Shown one piece after another: positions 58,045 to 64,000 of a stretch of DNA of 64,000 bases. Source of the stretch: Rutstroemia sp. NJR-2017a BVV2 (lineage: Eukaryota; Ascomycota; Leotiomycetes; Helotiales; Rutstroemiaceae); the NCBI GenBank assembly GCA_002946415.1, contig NJPS01000011.1:496001-560000 (forward strand), in the 5' to 3' direction. A program made the translations under genes and the position numbers. Every line of letters begins with the position of its first letter. Positions within the stretch are counted from its first letter, which is position 1. The notes beneath the pieces are model-generated. The model had not been told where the DNA came from and made no database searches. It was given only the letters and a program-made list of their open reading frames with translations.

Positions 58045-61000
58045 GTTGGGGGGGGATATTGGTGGGGAGGATTTAGTGCGGGGATGGATGATTGGGAGGG
58101 AAAGAGAGATTATGGGGAAAGGGTAAGATGATGGGCGAGAGCTTGATATAAGACTGCTCCGCGTCGCGATCGCATTCGGAGCTGTCGTGACTTTGTGTTT
58201 TGATCGGCGAAAATCTGCGGGTTGAGCTTTAATTTAAGGTTGTGTGGAGACCCTCTCTGGTGCCTGAAAAGCGGCCCCTGGATGGAAGGATGGCAAGCGA
58301 GAGTGAAATGGCAACGTGGCTAGTGAACACCACTTTTGCAGTTCAGGGTCGGATATAAGAGTTTACAAACTAGAAGTCTGGTACTAATGATAAGTCTCGC
58401 TGATGCCTGTATGATTAGAAGGCTATGTCTTCCTACAAGTTTGGTGTTGTTGAGTTCTACGAAAGAGATGAAGAGGCTTGAGGAGAAACTTCTATCATTT
58501 TGGACTATTTCATCTATATATTCACATGAGACGCCAAGTTACTGCTCTCACCATATAGCAGCGATCAAGATAAAGGGAGCTAGAGCTAGATTGACGAGTC
58601 TCCCGCCGCCGGCTCGTCGTATATTACAGTCTGGATCTACGTATCACCACAACGACACATTACCGCTGACAGACATTTCTTAAGAACATCGGCTTTTTCG
58701 TACGCCCATTTAATCCTGAGTTCTTGGCCTAGTAAAAATAGATGGCAACGAGCTGAGGGAAGAGTGATGTCTGCGTGAAGTTATTCGAACGATGGCAATA
58801 TGTTGTCGACTTCAGAGCGAAACTGAACCTGTCTCTTCGCCTTCGCTACCCCTCGTTGCTCCTCTGACTGAGAAACATATGCAGTACTGCATTGCACACA
58901 ATAGTTTCGGGGTTCAATCCCATTTCCTTAATAGCTGGCGAGCAGCAGCCTATTTCTGATATATGCAGTATTTTACCGGCCCATTTAGTATGGATCTCTT
59001 AAAGTAAATACTAGTAGAAATAGTATCATGGTTTGTTCATACTGGATGCAGCTTAGAAGCCCTTACGTGATTCGGGCCCGAGTAGAAGGCACCCGTGGGA
59101 CCGAATGGTCTTACAACACACCGAATACCGTTTCCAGATGCAGACGCGGAAACCCCTCCACACGTGTGCTCCGTCTTTGCAAAGCCCTAAATGGAAGCCA
59201 AGCAGACTACATAAGGCAAGAAAAATTCGAGCAACCAGTCCCATCGGTCCGGTCCCGGCAACTCCTTCGGTTCGGGTACATGCATGGCACGCGGCGCCAT
59301 GCAGGCAATATGCAGGTGGTAGCGGAATTGGGACCCTTTTCCAGCCGAGTATGCAGGTGGGAGATTTAGCCGTTGTGGGGACACGAGCAGCTGTACATCC
59401 AGTATACTGTAGCTTGGGTGATGCGCGTGTGTGCCACGAAGAGGACTAGGTGGCAAACGTCAGGATTCTCTAGAAAAGTTCACGCAGTAGTAGCTCAGGT
59501 GGGGCCTTAGGGAGAAAAGTATCCTCATGTGGCTGGTCCGTGGTAATGGGACAGGCTGTGGCTGATGCCGTCTGATGTCAACTCTTTGCATCCTTATTAA
59601 GCATGCTACTTGATTCAGTCGTGGCGTTCCGTCGATGAAGTGACTGCAGTAGACGGAACTTTAAGTTGTACGATTCAACGGTAAGTCAAAAGGCTAACAC
59701 ATTGTGATCATCCGAATATGACGAAATGATAGATATTGGTACTTCAAAAGTGAGTTAAGGGACAAAGAATGGCGAATATTCGTCGATGCTTTGGTGGAGA
59801 AAGTGTTGTGTGAGTAGTGGGTGCGAGGTAGAAAGGAGACTCTATCGAATTCTGCCCATTGCGTTAGCACCATGGCGTTCACATCGGATGGCACGGTACT
59901 CGCGGCTCGAGACATTTGCTCTTATCCTGCAGCTGCTGCGAGACTCAAGCTTCAATTTGTGCATGTGGCAATCACTTGCCTGCTTCTTGTTCCTCAGATT
60001 GGTGAGTATGGATGTGAAGGATCAATTTTAGCCGTCCGTGAAGATGGCTGGTCCATCGCATTGATTCCACAAAATTGGGAGGTGACCTTCTTGGGACCTC
60101 GTAATGGATAAAAGTGCCTGTCTTGCGTTGGCGACTTACGCAAATGAACAAGAAAGGTTTCTTTGATATCCAATGCATTCTCCGTACGAGTAAGGTGGAC
60201 CTAGCCAAATGCCGTGGGTAGGGTTGGCAAGGGATGTGTTGGTACGAATGGCACGCTCTCAGCAGGAAGTGGGAAGCAGTAAGCATTTGTTTGTTGGATT
60301 CTTCGTTGGGGAAGGAAATAAAGTGGGTGAATAGATGGATGGCATGAATGGCATAAATGCGCTGAACACAAACGTATTCTCCAGTCACCCTGAGAGTCCA
60401 TGCTGTCGCTTGCTACCATGGATGATGATGTTTGGAAATGAGGCGAATTCAATGAATAGTGGAGACTCAAGGGAGATCGAAGCGTCCATCGCAAGTCTTA
60501 CAGGACGGCGCTGCACTGCAGATTCTCGAACAACTTTCGGAGGACGGAGGACGGAAGGAAAACAACTTAATGTACCATGAATCATCCGACCACGAAGGAC
60601 GGGAGTGCGAGTAGTAAAATCAGGGACAATTCCGTGGGATTCGTACTTCGTACTTGTAGGTTACTAAGATCGCATGCGTGTAGAGGTATCACGGCGGGCA
60701 GGGATAAGATGGCAAGGCAGGCTCGCAGGCAAAAGGGCATACGGCATCATTTATCCTTGCGCTTGGCTGGACTTACTCCGTGCTCTTTGCTTTGCTTCTG
60801 CGAAGTACAACAGCACCAACTTCTCGGAGGCTGAGACGGGAGCGTGAAGAACCGCTGTGTCATGTACGAAGTAGTGAAATTTATTTAAATTCATCCACAC
60901 TGGTAAGCTGTTATTCAATACGAAATCCCAAATACCAAATACCAAATCCGTAGTACCAATAGCCAGTCGATGTAGAAATCTTTTGTTCTTATAAATTCCT

Positions 61001-61553
61001 CGCAGCCTTTCGCTCTTTCACGTCTTCTCAATCCTCAATCCTCAATCCCCAATCCCAAAGAACCAACACCACTCTAGCCCAGCCCAGCCCAGCCAGCAAC
61101 AGCAACATCTCAGCTACCTGCACCTTGCCATCCCCATTCGTCTCTCAGAATCAGAATCCGACAACGAAGCATTTGCCTTTGCATTAACTGTTGGCAATCT
61201 CAATCAAGCTACCAAACTATCGAATAGCCACTCCGTTCCATTCCCGATATCGCCTCGCCTTGACTCGACTCGTCAGATAAGACTTACCGCCTACGCTCTC
61301 GTCTCCGGTCTTTCGTCACAAGACACTTCACCTCAGTCATCACATCTACTCACCTACTCACCTACTGCATCTCTCTCTCTTCTTCCTCTTCAAAAACATT
61401 CGATCATCTTCTCCGACAATTACTCATCTTCAACGAAAACTCAAATTCAATTACAAAACTAAAACAAACTACTCTCCTCTTCCTCCGTAACAACAAACAA
61501 TTCAATCCCTCTCAAGAACTCGGATCCTCTAAATACACCTCACCGTTCCCAAG
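58045..61553. other. 3.5-kb divergent intergenic region
   Basis: No supported gene on either strand. A plus-strand frame at 59821-60111 includes a WD40-like snippet but is isolated. The last 550 bp before 61554 are C/T/A-rich with AGCCC repeats near 61080 and form the probable promoter and long leader of the AN1 gene. Confidence 0.55.
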
Positions 61554-62273
61554 ATGTCTACTCCTTCGAGCACTTCCTCATCCCGATCCGCCTCGCCTGA
61601 TCTCCAACCGGAATCTATGCAAATCTTTATCAAGAACTTATCTGGCGACAGTACGTATTTATATGAACTATCCTTTCATCCTCAAGAACAAGTTCCTGAC
61701 CAGAATCCAGCAATCCCAATAACCGTACCGTCAAACACTACCGTATCCAACCTCACACATCTCCTATCACTACGAACATCCACACCGACTGACTCACTCC
61801 GCCTCGTACACGCCGGCCGACACCTCTCGCCTTCCTCAACCCTCCTTTCAAACAACATCACACGAGACAGCACAGTCCACGTCGCAGCGACAGTGCGTGG
61901 CGGTATGCCTCCAAGAAAGCGTATAACATGTACCTTGAAGGACTGCAAGGATAAAGCACTCCCTATCGTTGGAGACTGTGGGTTCTGCAATAAGAATTTC
62001 TGTGGGAAGCACAGACTGTTGGAGGATCACAAATGCGATGGTCTCGAGAGTGTGAGTTACCCTTCTTGCGATTATGCTGTGGATGAATTCGGCCTGGAGT
62101 CTGGCCGGATTGAGTGGTGGCAAATGGGTCTAGGAGATGTCATCTCAGATATCATGGCACATGATAATACAGTTGGCTAATTCAATATCCTATTACAGTG
62201 CCGAAAAGAATCACACGAACGCAACGCCGCCCAGCTAAACGCCGAGCGAACACAAGTCATCAGAGGCATCTAG
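61554..62273 (+). CDS. Ubiquitin-like / AN1-type zinc-finger protein
   Basis: Three exons (61554-61650, 61711-62051, 62199-62273) give 170 residues. The first intron is exactly 60 nt and free of stops, so the frame also reads through it. Splicing is preferred because it yields QIFIKNLSGDTIPITVPSNT, a clean ubiquitin-like start, and because the intron has GTACGT and a CTGAC branch site. A ubiquitin-like domain spans residues 22-97 and ends VRGG. The AN1 finger follows with Cys106, Cys111, Cys122, Cys125, Cys130, His133, His139 and Cys141. The tail CRKESHERNAAQLNAERTQVI is typical of fungal AN1 proteins and comes from the last exon. AN1 proteins work with Cdc48 and the proteasome, often under stress. 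Confidence 0.93.
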
Positions 62274-64000
62274 ACATGTGTTGTAATATGCCTATCTGCT
62301 GAAACAGGGACAATGCGGAAGGGCCACCTCGATAGCCAGCACGTCATTGCCGCTACCAAGCAATCACACCTCTCTCACACCTTCGAGGCCAGTCACACAC
62401 CACCACCACCCTCGATTGGTTTTTTATTCGTCTTTAGCGGGCGCAAGGATTGTAGCATATTTCAGCCGTCCGTCTTCACTTTACTTCCGTTCGATCGATC
62501 AGTTGTGTCATCGGCTTTCTCTTTGTCTCCAGGAGTTTGTTTCTTGGGGAGCTACGGGAGTTTCGACGATGGTTTATGCTTGATCCGGTGGATGGTTCTA
62601 GATTTGGAAGGAAGTATTTAAGGTGTTAATTACCGTTTGTGAGAAGAATATCTTTAATATTTCTTCGTGGTTAAGAGGAATTGGATTGGCTTTTTATAAA
62701 TACTTAGCAATACACATAAAATTCCCAAACTTACATCTGGCCTGACCGGAACTGTGCAGTGCAAATCTGTGTAATCGATCTCATGTTTTTCTCAATTTTT
62801 TCTGCTAGGTGATGGTGCTCCCATGCATTTCGCTCCTGTGGTTTGATATCACTCCCAGTTCTGTGACCTCACCTTCGTAAGAATCGATGTTACCTGAATT
62901 AAGGTCCTACTAATTTTGCTGTGTTTCTACTGTTCCCCTCACCCAAGTTAACAACAACTCTTCTACTACTTTCCGCTGTTGGTTTCCGGCATTTAGTTCC
63001 TATCCAGCATATACCACTGCCTCCATCCGCTTCACTATCTTCTTTTCAATCATCTTATATGCAGTAAAAGGAAATAGGCAAACCAATCGGCCTAGAGAGT
63101 GTTCTAAAGATATCCTGCGCATAACTATATCTCCTCTATATCCAAACACCAAACAGTTTCAGTTCTCAACGTGCCTATCTACCTTACCATACAATCCAGG
63201 TTCTCGGCATATTGACGCTATTCAAACAAGGGTGGCTCACCATTTGCGTTGCGCTGATGTTGCTCCGAGTATTTGCCATTCGGTTCCTTTTTTTTTGCAA
63301 ACAAGAATTGCAAGTACCATGATGGAGAAACCACGGCGATTGATTGTCATGACGTCGCGATCCGCGCGATCAAAATAACTTTTGGCAGATTGACTTTTGC
63401 TGCATCATGAACGCCGACCCGATGGATATCTCTTATCTTATCTTCGGATATCCAGATTCGGAGATACTGCTGGGTTATGTAATCAGGAAATGGGAATGGT
63501 TCTGAGTAACCAATGAAAGTCTGATGGTGGATCGAGGGTCCAGATCAAGCCAAGATTTTTCCGCATGCTTCCGCGCTGAGAATCTAACCAACATATTGTA
63601 CTGCTACATAAGATTTCATTCGGTTGGGATATTAGGTGGAAGGCGGTTGAGTAAATTAGTAGAAAGGAACTACTCACATACGTAAAAGGTGTGTAATTAT
63701 TCACATTCATTCGCGCCTCGTTGGTACAAACCCCCACCTATATCTCTACCCCAGATATGAAGGAGGGCAGCCTTTCTTTACGTCTGTTCTATTTTTTAAC
63801 TGCTTACTTGGTCCTTCCCGCGGGTAGTCACCTATTCATAGAGTACAAGAGAAGTCTCCGTCCGATTGCTCGGCCAGCCGGACATTTCATGATATTTCGT
63901 CAATTTTCTTTTGCGCGCGCGCTTTCCTTGGCCCTTGGGATGATGGATTGGCGCTGCCAAAATGTTTGCTGATATCAGCTGTGAAGTTTCTCAAATCCTG
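62274..64000. other. Intergenic to the window end
   Basis: No supported gene. Frames up to 102 codons show no family resemblance. The first part is the 3' region of the AN1 gene. Confidence 0.55.

Noticed and set aside
59821..60111. A 96-codon frame with a WD40-like snippet (AFTSDGTVLAARD)
   Set aside because: Only one partial repeat and no GH or WD dipeptides at the right spacing. No neighbouring exon extends it.

Overview
The window is from a filamentous ascomycete. The genes have short introns (47-155 nt) with GT...AG borders and a fungal branch site close to the acceptor (GCTAAC, GCTAAT or CTGAC). There are long intergenic spacers full of microsatellites, pyrimidine-rich leaders, and a DNA transposon carrying what looks like repeat-induced point mutation (RIP). 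Protein flavour suggests Pezizomycotina, probably a Leotiomycete (Helotiales). That placement is inference; no marker gene is present to prove it.

Layout. 1-13.4 kb is nearly gene-free, with one small Ecl1-type zinc-binding gene (1401-1883, minus) followed by an 11.6-kb spacer. 13,456-16,619 is a complete but dead hAT transposon with matching terminal repeats and a perfect 8-bp target duplication. 18.3 kb has an intronless tRNA-Cys. 19.7-26.0 kb holds a coiled-coil protein with weak TPX2-like motifs (minus), the DASH subunit DAD2 (minus) and, divergently, shugoshin (plus). 26.6-34.5 kb holds VPS29 (retromer), a large four-helix membrane protein and a DHX35-type DEAH helicase. 37.5-39.8 kb holds a single-pass Skg6-like membrane protein. 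41.7-45.9 kb holds an F-box-like/ankyrin protein divergent from an ADGF-type adenosine deaminase. 46.8-53.4 kb is ATG2, the largest gene. 54.5-56.4 kb is a TPR-bearing remnant of a fungal NLR-like (STAND) gene with two premature stops. 56.9-58.0 kb is a four-helix membrane protein with a 39-residue tandem duplication. 61.6-62.3 kb is a ubiquitin-like/AN1 zinc-finger protein.

How the genes relate. Most are core eukaryotic housekeeping genes with no operon-like logic. The exception is the mitotic neighbourhood at 19.7-26.0 kb, where DAD2 (kinetochore-microtubule coupling) and shugoshin (centromeric cohesion protector and tension sensor) share a 388-bp divergent promoter. ATG2 and VPS29 both serve membrane trafficking but are 20 kb apart.

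I found no clearly new biological system. The most rewarding items are the hAT element with its clean mutational record, the decayed NLR gene whose splice sites survive, the small inverted-repeat elements at 41.4 and 56.6 kb, and the ubiquitin-like domain that ends in Gly-Gly just before an AN1 finger. Exon limits were set by hand from reading frame, splice signals and family resemblance; no alignment or transcript data were available.
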